A stretch of 64,000 nt of DNA from NCBI GenBank assembly GCA_947085405.1, contig CAMTWO010000039.1:1-64000 (forward strand), read 5' to 3'. Each line of letters opens with the position of its first letter. Position 1 is the first letter of the stretch. Position numbers and translations under genes: made by a program. Below, piece by piece: positions 1-8,018 of this stretch. The notes under the pieces are model-generated. The model ran no database searches, was not told the origin of the DNA, and was given only the letters and a program-made list of their open reading frames with translations. Source of the DNA: JASEGV01 sp947085405. Its GTDB lineage: Bacteria > Bacteroidota > Ignavibacteria > UBA10030 > BY39.

Positions 1-139
1 ATACTTCGCTGGACACACCAGATGATATATCAGAACTGAGACATTATGACTCTTGTGCACATATTTACTCATACATCCAGTATATCACATTCTAAAAGCC
101 GAAGCAAGCTTCGGGGTATTCACCCGGAAAAGAATAAAA

Positions 140-223
140 AAGTCGAGTCAACGACTCGACTTACCAAAGTGGACAGGGCCAGAATTCCCGTCCGACCTTT
201 GGCGGAGAACTGGCGACACACGG
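140..223 (-). pseudogene. Decayed tRNA-Phe 3' fragment, copy A, with terminator-like hairpin
   Basis: Bases 170-186 and 207-223 repeat the 3' part of the intact tRNA-Phe gene at 491-563 (acceptor 3' strand, T arm, variable loop). A 20-base insertion, CCCGTCCGACCTTTGGCGGA, at 187-206 splits the T loop. The hairpin at 140-162, with AAGTCGAGTC-type arms, matches the terminator hairpin of the intact gene. Anticodon, D arm and 5' acceptor are missing, so this cannot make a tRNA. Two more hairpins follow at 224-251 and 259-276. Bases 1-139 hold no recognisable gene. Confidence 0.75.
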
Positions 224-330
224 TCCGTTCCGTTTTTTTAAACGGGACGGAATCTTCACCCCGCATCCCGCGGGGTCGGACTTTTCAGCAAGTCAATAAT
301 TTATAAATCCAGGTTAACTTAAAAAACAAA

Positions 331-412
331 AAGTCGAGTATAAAACTCGACTTTCCTTGTGGACAGGGCCAGAATTCCCGTCCGACCTTTGGCGGAGAAC
401 TGGCGACACACT
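331..412 (-). pseudogene. Decayed tRNA-Phe 3' fragment, copy B
   Basis: This is a second partial copy of the tRNA-Phe 3' end. Bases 360-376 and 397-412 match the intact gene, and the same 20-base insertion lies at 377-396 at the same point in the T loop. The hairpin at 331-353 is a variant of the tRNA terminator hairpin, with arms AAGTCGAGT and ACTCGACTT. Homology stops at about 412. The shared insertion shows that copies A and B descend from one already interrupted fragment. Confidence 0.75.
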
Positions 413-448
413 GTTCAGAGTGTTGAAAATATTTAAAAGCAGTTTAAC

Positions 449-483
449 ATAAAAATAAAAAAGTCGAGTCAACGACTCGACTT
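449..483 (-). terminator. Rho-independent terminator of tRNA-Phe
   Basis: Perfect 10-base arms at 461-470 and 474-483 enclose a 3-base loop. On the minus strand the hairpin is followed by a T-rich run, and it lies 7 bases past the tRNA 3' end. Confidence 0.8.
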
Positions 484-490
484 ACCAAAG

Positions 491-563
491 TGGACAGGGC
501 CAGAATTGAACTGGCGACACACGGCTTTTCAGGCCGTTGCTCTACCAACTGAGCTACCTGTCC
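491..563 (-). tRNA. tRNA-Phe (anticodon GAA)
   Basis: The minus strand folds into a complete 73-base cloverleaf. The acceptor pairs GGACAGG with CCTGTCC, the D arm has GCTC/GAGC, the anticodon stem is ACGGC/GCCGT around the loop CTGAAAA (anticodon GAA), and the T arm is GCCAG/CTGGC with loop TTCAATT. The discriminator base is A. CCA is not encoded. A terminator follows directly. Confidence 0.95.
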
Positions 564-607
564 TCTTTTAACACTCTGAATTTAAGAAATATTGCTATAA
601 AAGGCAA

Positions 608-1699
608 TTAAATTTTTTCGAACGTTAATATTTCTCGTATTTCCGAGACCATTGCCTTTTCACCGAATTTATTTGCTTTCGAAGAATCAGACCTCCGCGG
701 CATATAAACTTGCCCGATTTGTTTCAGGCCAAATTCTTTGAACAGGTTTGAAACTTCTCCGGGAAAATCTATCATTTCATTTCCAACAATTGTCGGCTCG
801 ATAATCATAGAAACCCGACCGGCCTGTTTCAAAATCCTGGAAGTCTCACGAACTACTCCTTTGAGTTTCAGCATTGTTTCAGCTTTAGCTGTTGAAATCA
901 TAAACGATGAGTCTGAGGTTTGAGGAAAAAACTCGGACGGTGGATCTAGAAGTACAAAATCAACACTTGTTGTTTGTTCAGGAATCCCGGTTTGCAAAAC
1001 ATTATTTCTGTTAATCCTGCTGTCCGCCGGTTCGATATCATACATTTTATATTTTCTGTCTTGAAAAACTGGAACTGCATCAACAACATCTCCGAGCGTT
1101 CCGCTTCCGGCAAAAGGATCGATTAAATAATCACCCTGTTTTGTGTAGTAAAAAAGTAAATTGGCAACAACCTGACCGGGTATTCTCCCTTTGAAGTTTG
1201 GTTTTCCGAATCGCGGATCGGCAGCATCGAACGACCAAAAATTTTTTTCCTTTAAATCGAAACCATACTTAGTTTTTTCATCCTGACGGCGGGCTAACTC
1301 GTCGTCGTTGATTTTCTTACGTAAATCTGATATCGTCCATTTGTTTTGTATAGCCAATTTTTCATATTCACGCCGCTTTGTTGTTTCGTCAACTTTCGTA
1401 GCTAAATCGAAATAAAATATTTCGGCAAGCGGACGTTTTTCGACATCGGGAAAATATGTGTAAAACTGTTGGCATTGCTTTAACATCGAATATGGGAATT
1501 TACAACCCGGTTGTGATGAGAGCATTTTCATTGCCTGCTCTCCAAATATTCCCTCCTTCAAAGCAGCCGGCAAAAATTTATCAACCAAAAATTTTCCTAA
1601 ATCCCAATAATTATCGGTTGAAAAAGAATTAAGTTTTTCGATAAGTGAATCGAGTTCCGAAGTTTTTACTTGCTGCTGTTTTCCGGTTTTTTCAGACAT
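608..1699 (-). CDS. DNA methyltransferase-like protein with DUF1016/YhcG-like N-terminus
   Basis: A 363-residue protein. A methyltransferase core is suggested by DPFAGSGT at 194-201 (motif I, SAM binding), an acidic DIEP at 221-224 and LDPPSEFF at 251-258 (motif IV position). Motif I precedes motif IV, and the last base of the usual DPPY is Ser, so activity and target are uncertain. Residues about 25-85 (YWDLGKFLVDKF onward) resemble the helical N-terminal domain of DUF1016/YhcG proteins. AAGGAGA precedes the ATG. It follows the acyl-CoA dehydrogenase on the same strand after a 22-base gap. No partner nuclease lies next to it, so it looks like an orphan. Function is inferred from motifs only. 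Confidence 0.6.
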   Translation of the reverse strand: MSEKTGKQQQVKTSELDSLIEKLNSFSTDNYWDLGKFLVDKFLPAALKEGIFGEQAMKMLSSQPGCKFPYSMLKQCQQFYTYFPDVEKRPLAEIFYFDLATKVDETTKRREYEKLAIQNKWTISDLRKKINDDELARRQDEKTKYGFDLKEKNFWSFDAADPRFGKPNFKGRIPGQVVANLLFYYTKQGDYLIDPFAGSGTLGDVVDAVPVFQDRKYKMYDIEPADSRINRNNVLQTGIPEQTTSVDFVLLDPPSEFFPQTSDSSFMISTAKAETMLKLKGVVRETSRILKQAGRVSMIIEPTIVGNEMIDFPGEVSNLFKEFGLKQIGQVYMPRRSDSSKANKFGEKAMVSEIREILTFEKI

Positions 1700-1721
1700 T
1701 TTTATTTCTCCTTATTTATTT

Positions 1722-2864
1722 TTACATAACTCCGTTTTTCTTAAGAAGATCTCGTGCAATGATACCTTTTTGAATTTCGCTCGTTCCTTCAAAAATTCTA
1801 TTAATACGTGAATCGCGATAGAATCTTTCGATCGGTAGTTCACGCGAATAACCCATTCCACCGTGAATTTGAACTGCGGAATCCATAATTTTGTCGGCAG
1901 CTTCTGAACAGAAAAGTTTTACCATCGCCGATTGCTTGCTGATGCTCTTGCCCAAATCGTAATCGACAGCCGTGCGATACACGATTGATTCCATTGCGTA
2001 TATCAATGTGCCCATCTCGGCTAACATAAACTGAACGCCTTGAAAATTTGCTATCGGTTGATCGAATTGTATTCTTTCTTTCGCATACTTTGTTGAAAGT
2101 TCTAAAACTTCTTTCGACGAACCGATACAGGCAGCGCCAAGTCCGAGGCGACCTGCATCCAAAGTTTTCATTGCCACTAAAAATCCGCGCCCCTCCTGAC
2201 CGATTATATTTTCTTTTGGTATTCTAACATTTTCAAAAGTAAGTGAGTTTGTGATACTTCCTTTTATTCCCATCTTTTTTTCAGGAGGATGTGCGTGGAA
2301 ACCCGGAGTTTTAGTTTCAACTGCAAAGGCTGTAACGCCCCGTTCAGTTCGGGCAAAAACAGAAATCACGTCAGCGATTCCTCCATTTGTGATCCACATT
2401 TTTTCGCCATTTATAACCCACTCGTTGCCATCCAACTTTGCAGTCGTCCTCACGTTAAACGAATCCGAGCCGGCTTTCGATTCAGTAAGAGCGAAGGCAC
2501 CTATCATTTTGCCTTCGGCAAGTAATGGTATATATTTTTTCTTTAGTTCTTCGCTGCCACCAATATAAATAGTATTCGTTCCGATTGATTCATGAGCACC
2601 GATAAAAGTCGCAGTCGATAAACAACCCCTGCCAATTTCTTCCTGCATTAAACAATATCCCACTTCGCCGAAACCGCCGCCGCCATATTCAGTCGGGAAA
2701 GCGGCGCCAAGCAAACCCAAGTCGGCAATCTTTTTGATTAATTCAGGTGGAATACGTTCTTCTTGGTCGATTTTTGATGCGATAGGTTTTATTTCGTTGT
2801 TAGTAAATTCGCGAACCATATCGCGCAACATTAACTGCTCTTCTGTAAAATTGAATTCAAACAT
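1722..2864 (-). CDS. Acyl-CoA dehydrogenase
   Basis: This FAD enzyme oxidises acyl-CoA to enoyl-CoA. It is about 380 residues, the normal length. The chain has the helical N-domain, the flavin-binding signature near GAFALTESKAGSD and WITNGG, and the C-terminal FEGTSEIQ whose Glu is the catalytic base in short-chain members. The open frame extends to a GTG at 2876, but the ATG at 2864 has an AAGGAG about 11 bases upstream and fits the family start (MFEFNFTEEQ). It sits 23 bases after an enoyl reductase gene on the same strand, so both probably act on acyl chains. Substrate chain length cannot be told. Confidence 0.93.
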   Translation of the reverse strand: MFEFNFTEEQLMLRDMVREFTNNEIKPIASKIDQEERIPPELIKKIADLGLLGAAFPTEYGGGGFGEVGYCLMQEEIGRGCLSTATFIGAHESIGTNTIYIGGSEELKKKYIPLLAEGKMIGAFALTESKAGSDSFNVRTTAKLDGNEWVINGEKMWITNGGIADVISVFARTERGVTAFAVETKTPGFHAHPPEKKMGIKGSITNSLTFENVRIPKENIIGQEGRGFLVAMKTLDAGRLGLGAACIGSSKEVLELSTKYAKERIQFDQPIANFQGVQFMLAEMGTLIYAMESIVYRTAVDYDLGKSISKQSAMVKLFCSEAADKIMDSAVQIHGGMGYSRELPIERFYRDSRINRIFEGTSEIQKGIIARDLLKKNGVM

Positions 2865-2887
2865 CCTTAAACTCACTCCTTAAAATT

Positions 2888-3730
2888 TTACTTAATAATA
2901 TGTGAACTTTTATCGCCGGCAAAACTTACAATACTTTCTCCGCCGTCAACACCAATTACGTTTCCTGAAATCCAGTTGCTTTCGTCTTTGCAAAGCATCG
3001 CAATTGCGTGCGCAACATCTTGAGGGACAGTAACTCGCCCGTGAGGATTTTTTAATTTAGCACCCTCTAACATTTTTTGAGCTCCCGGAATTTTCTGAAG
3101 CGCCGGTGTATCGGTAACTCCCGCCATTAAAGCGTTTGCTGTAACACCCATCGGACCAAGTTCGTAAGCAAGCTGGCGGATGTGCGATTCAAGAGCTGCT
3201 TTCGCCGCTGATACGGCACCATAATTCGGGATAATAGTTTTCGAGCCGGCACTTGTTAAACCGAATATCCGTCCACCTTCAGCTAATAATCCGCGGGATA
3301 CAAGTCCTTGCGTCCAATAAACAAGACTGTGAGCCATAACATCCGAGGTCATTTCCATTTGCGCTTGTGTTATCGAATCGTTTTGAGATTTCGTTATAAA
3401 CGGTCGAAGAGTTCCGAAAGCAAGCGAGTGAACCAAAACTTTTACTAATCCGTTGTCGCCGTTCGCTAATCTTTCTTGAATGTCATCTAAAGTTTCCTGC
3501 CGCTTTATTGCATCGGCAGCATTTATATTAAAGAAGACAGCCTCACGTCCGGCTTTTTCAATTTCTTTGATAACGTGTTTTACCTGAGGCAGCGTTACTT
3601 GCCTGTCTAAATGCACGCCGAAAATATTGTAGCCATTTTTTGCAAGCTCAATTGCTGTAGCTCCTCCGAAGCCGCTTGAGGCTCCGAGTATTAAAGCCCA
3701 GTATTGTTGATGTTTTTTATGAGAACGCAT
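2888..3730 (-). CDS. SDR-family enoyl-[acyl-carrier-protein] reductase-like protein (FabL/FabI type)
   Basis: A 280-residue short-chain dehydrogenase. The nucleotide-binding motif GASSGFGGA is near residue 17, and the catalytic pair is spaced Tyr-x6-Lys (YGAVSAAK), the spacing of enoyl-ACP reductases rather than the YxxxK of most SDRs. GGES near the C-terminus also fits. It likely performs the last reduction of the fatty-acid elongation cycle with NAD(P)H. CAGGAA precedes the ATG. Alternatives are a 2,4-dienoyl-CoA reductase or another SDR acting with the downstream acyl-CoA dehydrogenase. Confidence 0.75.
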   Translation of the reverse strand: MRSHKKHQQYWALILGASSGFGGATAIELAKNGYNIFGVHLDRQVTLPQVKHVIKEIEKAGREAVFFNINAADAIKRQETLDDIQERLANGDNGLVKVLVHSLAFGTLRPFITKSQNDSITQAQMEMTSDVMAHSLVYWTQGLVSRGLLAEGGRIFGLTSAGSKTIIPNYGAVSAAKAALESHIRQLAYELGPMGVTANALMAGVTDTPALQKIPGAQKMLEGAKLKNPHGRVTVPQDVAHAIAMLCKDESNWISGNVIGVDGGESIVSFAGDKSSHIIK

Positions 3731-3805
3731 AATTTGATTCCTGTTATTTGATAAAATATCACATTAAAATTAAGAAAAATATTGATAAAAACAATCTTTT
3801 GCCGA

Positions 3806-4732
3806 CTATCCTTCCATCACACTTGCTAACAGCGCCATGCGGATGTAGATACTATTCTGTGCCTGACGAAAATAAGCTGAACGTTTGTCGGTATCAACTT
3901 CCGGTGAAATTTCCTTCAAACGCGGAAGTGGATGCATAACTATTGCACTCTGTTTTAGTTTCTGCATCATTTTCGAATTTATGTAAAACGATTCCATAAT
4001 TTTTTCATATTCAGACTCGTTTACTTTTAGATTTTCTTTTTCGATGCGTGTTTGATAAACCACATCAACTTCACCGATAATTTTCCGTAAATCGTTTTCT
4101 TTCGTAAACCAAATTTCGTTTTCTTCGAGATGTTTACAGATGTCTTCATGAATCTGAAGCTTTTCGGGTGCTACAAAAAATATTTTTACCCTCTCATACT
4201 TGCTTAGTAAATAAGCCAACGAGCGCACAGTTCTTCCTTTTGCAAGGTCGCCGACTAATGCAATATTTAATCCCTCGATAGTTTTAATTTCTTTGTAGAT
4301 AGTGAATAAATCGGTAAGCGCCTGAGTTGGATGTTGTCCGCCTTTACCATCGCCGGCGTTGATAACCGGAACAGACGAAACTTCGGCGGCACGTTTAGCG
4401 CCGCCAATTTCGTTGTGGCGTAAAACTATCGCATCGACAAAATGGCTGATAACTTTTATAGTATCTTCCAAACTTTCGCCGCGAATAGCTGAGGAAAACT
4501 CCTGAGCGTTCTCGGTAGAAAGAATTCTTCCTCCCAAACGGTGCATTGCTGTCTCGAACGAAAATCGTGTCCGTGTTGACGGCTCGTAAAAAAGGGATGC
4601 CATTATTTTATTATTATAATCCTGTGTTCCGCCTTTTGTCGCAATTTTTTCCATCCGCTGTGCCGATGCAAATAATTCAGTTATAAACGGAACGTTGAAC
4701 TGCTGCGATTCAATAATATGTTTTGGTTTCAT
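3806..4732 (-). CDS. pyrB: Aspartate carbamoyltransferase catalytic chain
   Basis: This enzyme joins carbamoyl phosphate and aspartate to give carbamoyl-aspartate, the first committed step of pyrimidine synthesis. It has 308 residues, the usual catalytic-chain length. Visible signatures are STRTRFSFE (phosphate loop), GGQHPTQALTDL and MHPLPR followed by an Asp-rich YFRQ segment, which together separate it from ornithine carbamoyltransferase. AAAGGAGAG lies before the ATG. No regulatory chain (pyrI) is next to it. It is last in a run of COG2403 GTPase, ornithine carbamoyltransferase and carbamate kinase, all of which could use or make carbamoyl phosphate. Confidence 0.93.
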   Translation of the reverse strand: MKPKHIIESQQFNVPFITELFASAQRMEKIATKGGTQDYNNKIMASLFYEPSTRTRFSFETAMHRLGGRILSTENAQEFSSAIRGESLEDTIKVISHFVDAIVLRHNEIGGAKRAAEVSSVPVINAGDGKGGQHPTQALTDLFTIYKEIKTIEGLNIALVGDLAKGRTVRSLAYLLSKYERVKIFFVAPEKLQIHEDICKHLEENEIWFTKENDLRKIIGEVDVVYQTRIEKENLKVNESEYEKIMESFYINSKMMQKLKQSAIVMHPLPRLKEISPEVDTDKRSAYFRQAQNSIYIRMALLASVMEG

Positions 4733-4747
4733 ATTCTTCTCTCTCCT

Positions 4748-5686
4748 TTATGGAACTAAACGAGTTCCGGTTTTACCTTGAACTGCATCTACAATTTTTT
4801 CAGGCGAAGTAATTACAACTTCACCACCGCCGTTTTCGAGAAAACTCATTGCTGCTTCAATTTTCGGACCCATATTCCCCGGCGGGAAATGACCCTCGTT
4901 GTAATACTTCTTTATTTCTGCAAGTGTAACTTTCTCTAAATTTATCTGATTGGACTTTTTATAATTTAAACATACAAATTCAGCGTCGGTTGAGATAATA
5001 AAGACATCGGCTTTCAGTTTTGAAGCCAACAAACTTGAAGCGCGGTCTTTATCGATCACAGCTTCAACTCCTTTGAGTTTGGAATTTTCGCGTATAACCG
5101 GAATTCCTCCGCCGCCGCAAGATATTACAATCAAATCTTTTTCTATACAGGATTTGATGAATTCTAATTCTACAATTTCCAACGGTTGTGGTGAAGAAAC
5201 TACGCGGCGATAACCACGAGCCGCATCTTCAACCATTCTCCAGCCTAGTTCATTTATCTTCCGATCGGCTTCTTCTTTCGAGTAAAAGGGACCGATTGGT
5301 TTGTTCGGATTTGCAAAACCTTTGTCGTTTTTATCAACTACAACTTGTGTTACAATAGTAGCCACACTGATATTAATATTATAATGTGCTAACTCGTTTT
5401 GAATTCCGAGTTGCATCATATAACCCATTGAACCTTGTGTATCTGCAACACACACATCTAACGGTTGTGTGTAAACTTGCGAGCTTGCAAGTTCGGAACG
5501 TAACAACTGAGCGCCGACTTGTGGACCATTTCCGTGAGTTATAATTACATCGTATCCCGCTTGAAACAGTTTTACAATTTGTTCTGAAGTTTTAATTACA
5601 TTCTCAAACTGTTCTTCGATAGTGCCGCGTTGACCTGCTCGAATGAGTGAGTTACCACCAATAGCAATTACAGCAACTTTCTTCAT
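4748..5686 (-). CDS. arcC: Carbamate kinase
   Basis: It interconverts carbamoyl phosphate plus ADP with carbamate plus ATP. It is 312 residues, full length. The family features are AIGGNSL at the N-terminus, THGNGPQVG, and SCGGGGIPV in the nucleotide region, with PGNMGPKIEAA near the C-terminus. Its ATG overlaps the stop of the ornithine carbamoyltransferase gene by one base (TAATG), so the two are probably translationally coupled. In the arginine deiminase pathway it makes ATP, but no arginine deiminase is seen here, so a carbamoyl-phosphate-supplying role is also possible. Confidence 0.93.
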   Translation of the reverse strand: MKKVAVIAIGGNSLIRAGQRGTIEEQFENVIKTSEQIVKLFQAGYDVIITHGNGPQVGAQLLRSELASSQVYTQPLDVCVADTQGSMGYMMQLGIQNELAHYNINISVATIVTQVVVDKNDKGFANPNKPIGPFYSKEEADRKINELGWRMVEDAARGYRRVVSSPQPLEIVELEFIKSCIEKDLIVISCGGGGIPVIRENSKLKGVEAVIDKDRASSLLASKLKADVFIISTDAEFVCLNYKKSNQINLEKVTLAEIKKYYNEGHFPPGNMGPKIEAAMSFLENGGGEVVITSPEKIVDAVQGKTGTRLVP

Positions 5687-6624
5687 TAATCCCTCAACAA
5701 TTCGTGCATAATTGCTTTTTGAACGTGCAATCGGTTTTCAGCTTCCTGAAACACGACTGAGTTTTTACTGTCTATTACTTCGTCGGTTACTTCGTCGCCA
5801 CGATGAGCTGGTAAACAATGTAAGAAGAGTGCGCTCTTCTTTGCATGTTTCATCAGTTCAGAATTGACTTGATATGGTAAGAAAATTTTCCTTCTCGCTT
5901 CGGCTTCTTTTTCTTGTCCCATACTTGCCCACACATCAGTATAAACTGCGTCGGCATTTTTAACTGCTTCGAAAGGATCGTTTGTAACCTGAATTTTTGC
6001 GCCCGTTTTCTTAGCGCCTTGAAGAGCCATTTCTAAAATTTGTTGGTTTGGTTCATAACCTTTGGGAGTTGCAACCGATATTGAAAGCCCGATACGTGCA
6101 GCGGCAAGCATAAGCGAATGTGCAACGTTATTACCATCGCCAACGTAAGTTAATTTTACTTTTTCTAATTTTTTATTGAACTCCCAAACAGTAAAGAAAT
6201 CAGCCATTGCCTGGCAGGGATGTTCGAGATCCGTTAATCCGTTTATTATTGGAATGTTGGCATTCTCGGCAAGTCCGGTTGCAATATCATGACCGAATGT
6301 GCGTATCATAATTCCATCAACCATCCGTTCCAGATTTTTTGCAACATCGTAAACCGATTCGCGTTTACCTAAATTTATTTCTAAAGGAGAAAGATAAATC
6401 GAATCGCCGCCTAATTGTTTAATGCCCGCATCGAAAGTTACACGTGTGCGGAGCGAGGGCTTCTCGAAAATCAAAGCCATTATTTTTCCTTCGCACGATT
6501 TCCGATACTTTTTCGGATTAGCTTTCATTGCTTTTGCAAGTTTGAATATCTTCCAAACTTCTTCAGTCGAAAAATCGAATACTGAAATATAATCTCTTCC
6601 TGAAAATCTATTTTTCTTTGCCAT
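5686..6624 (-). CDS. argF: Ornithine carbamoyltransferase
   Basis: It transfers the carbamoyl group between carbamoyl phosphate and ornithine/citrulline. It is 312 residues. Signatures are FEKPSLRTRVTFD (phosphate binding), HPCQAMADF, the ornithine-binding DVWASMG, and HCLPAHRGDEV with the catalytic Cys. AAAAGGA lies before the ATG. It is coupled to carbamate kinase downstream and sits 11 bases after the COG2403 GTPase gene. The sequence does not show whether it runs in the anabolic (argF) or catabolic (arcB) direction; the pairing with carbamate kinase leans catabolic. Confidence 0.92.
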   Translation of the reverse strand: MAKKNRFSGRDYISVFDFSTEEVWKIFKLAKAMKANPKKYRKSCEGKIMALIFEKPSLRTRVTFDAGIKQLGGDSIYLSPLEINLGKRESVYDVAKNLERMVDGIMIRTFGHDIATGLAENANIPIINGLTDLEHPCQAMADFFTVWEFNKKLEKVKLTYVGDGNNVAHSLMLAAARIGLSISVATPKGYEPNQQILEMALQGAKKTGAKIQVTNDPFEAVKNADAVYTDVWASMGQEKEAEARRKIFLPYQVNSELMKHAKKSALFLHCLPAHRGDEVTDEVIDSKNSVVFQEAENRLHVQKAIMHELLRD

Positions 6625-6635
6625 TTAAAATCCTT

Positions 6636-7958
6636 TTAAAATTTTTTCAATAAATTTGTTAATATCTCTTTTAAATCGGGTTGTGTAATTTCATCCAATT
6701 CGTAACGGACACGTGTCGATGGTTTATCAATTTTTATGACTCTCCGCAAGTCGATAGGAGTTCCGATTATAACAGAATCGCAAGGAGTTCTTTTGATAGT
6801 TTCTTCCAAATCCTTCAACTGTTCATCGCCGTAACCCATTGCAGGCAATAGAGTTCCTGTTTTGGGATATTTTTTGAAAGTATCAGCTATTGAGGCTTGT
6901 GCATAAGGACGCGGGTCGATTATTTCGGCAGCACCGAATTTTTTAGCAGCAAGCACACCGGCGCCGTACGACATTTCGCCGTGAGTAAGTGTCGGTCCGT
7001 CTTCGATTACTAAAACTCTCTTATTTAAAATTACACTTTCGTCGTCAACTGTGATTGGCGATGCTGCTTCAACTACAGTTGCATCGGGATTGATGCGGCG
7101 AATATTATCACGAACGATTGTGATATTTTCAGGTAGTGCAGTTTCGACTTTGTTGATTACAACTACATCGGCGAGACGTAAATTTGTTTCGCCCGGATAA
7201 TATGTTAACTCGTGACCAGGGCGATGCGGATCGGTAACTGTAATTGTTAAATCGGTTTTATAGAACGACATATCGTTGTTACCGCCGTCCCAAACTATTA
7301 CGTCAGCTTCTTTTTCGGCTTCACGTAAAATTGCTTCGTAATCAACACCGGCATAGATAATTGTTCCGCTCGCAATGTGCGGTTCATATTCTTCCATCTC
7401 TTCGATTGTGCAGTTGTGTCGCTTCATATCTTCGAGTGTTGCATATCGCTGAACTTTTTGTTTCACCAAATCGCCGTACGGCATTGGATGTCGGATTGCA
7501 ACGACCCGTTTTCCCATAGCACGTAAAAGTTTGCAAACCTTGCGGGATGTTTGACTTTTGCCAGCACCGGTTCGGACTGCAACAACTGCAATAACCGGTA
7601 ATTTACTTTTTAACATTGTTTGTCGAGTGCCGAGTACCATAAAGTCGGCGCCCGATGCCATTGATATCGAAGCACGTTCCATAACATAATTAAAATTCAC
7701 ATCCGAATATGAGAACACCACTTGATCGATACTATGTTTTTTGATGAGATCGACTAATTCAGATTCTGGGTGGATAGGAATTCCATTCGGGTAAAGTTTG
7801 CCAGCCAGTTCAGCAGGATATTTTCTTCCATCGATATTCGGAATTTGAGTAGCAGTAAAAGCGACTACATTGTATAATTCGTTATCACGATATACCGTAT
7901 TGAAATTGTGAAAGTCCCGCCCCGCAGCGCCCATAATTAGTACTTTAATCTTTTGCAT
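6636..7958 (-). CDS. COG2403 family GTPase/ATPase (cyclic 2,3-diphosphoglycerate synthetase-like)
   Basis: A 440-residue P-loop protein. The N-terminal part begins with a Rossmann-like IMGAAGRDFHNFN, the phosphate loop VRTGAGKS is at about 129-136, and the nucleotide-binding half contains VWDGGNND and VVINKVE. This matches the family that includes archaeal cyclic 2,3-diphosphoglycerate synthetase, but most bacterial members have no proven function. Here it heads a run with ornithine carbamoyltransferase, carbamate kinase and aspartate carbamoyltransferase, which suggests a role linked to carbamoyl-phosphate metabolism. That role is an inference from context. Confidence 0.8.
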   Translation of the reverse strand: MQKIKVLIMGAAGRDFHNFNTVYRDNELYNVVAFTATQIPNIDGRKYPAELAGKLYPNGIPIHPESELVDLIKKHSIDQVVFSYSDVNFNYVMERASISMASGADFMVLGTRQTMLKSKLPVIAVVAVRTGAGKSQTSRKVCKLLRAMGKRVVAIRHPMPYGDLVKQKVQRYATLEDMKRHNCTIEEMEEYEPHIASGTIIYAGVDYEAILREAEKEADVIVWDGGNNDMSFYKTDLTITVTDPHRPGHELTYYPGETNLRLADVVVINKVETALPENITIVRDNIRRINPDATVVEAASPITVDDESVILNKRVLVIEDGPTLTHGEMSYGAGVLAAKKFGAAEIIDPRPYAQASIADTFKKYPKTGTLLPAMGYGDEQLKDLEETIKRTPCDSVIIGTPIDLRRVIKIDKPSTRVRYELDEITQPDLKEILTNLLKKF

Positions 7959-8018
7959 AAATTTCCATTATTGTTATTCGAATTTATTTTATTTAAAAAA
8001 TATTTTTTTCAGATGTAA

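Noticed and set aside
46..306. Open frames across the tRNA-Phe fragments
   Set aside because: They run through hairpins and tRNA remnants, have no ribosome-binding site, and repeat the copy structure rather than a protein pattern.
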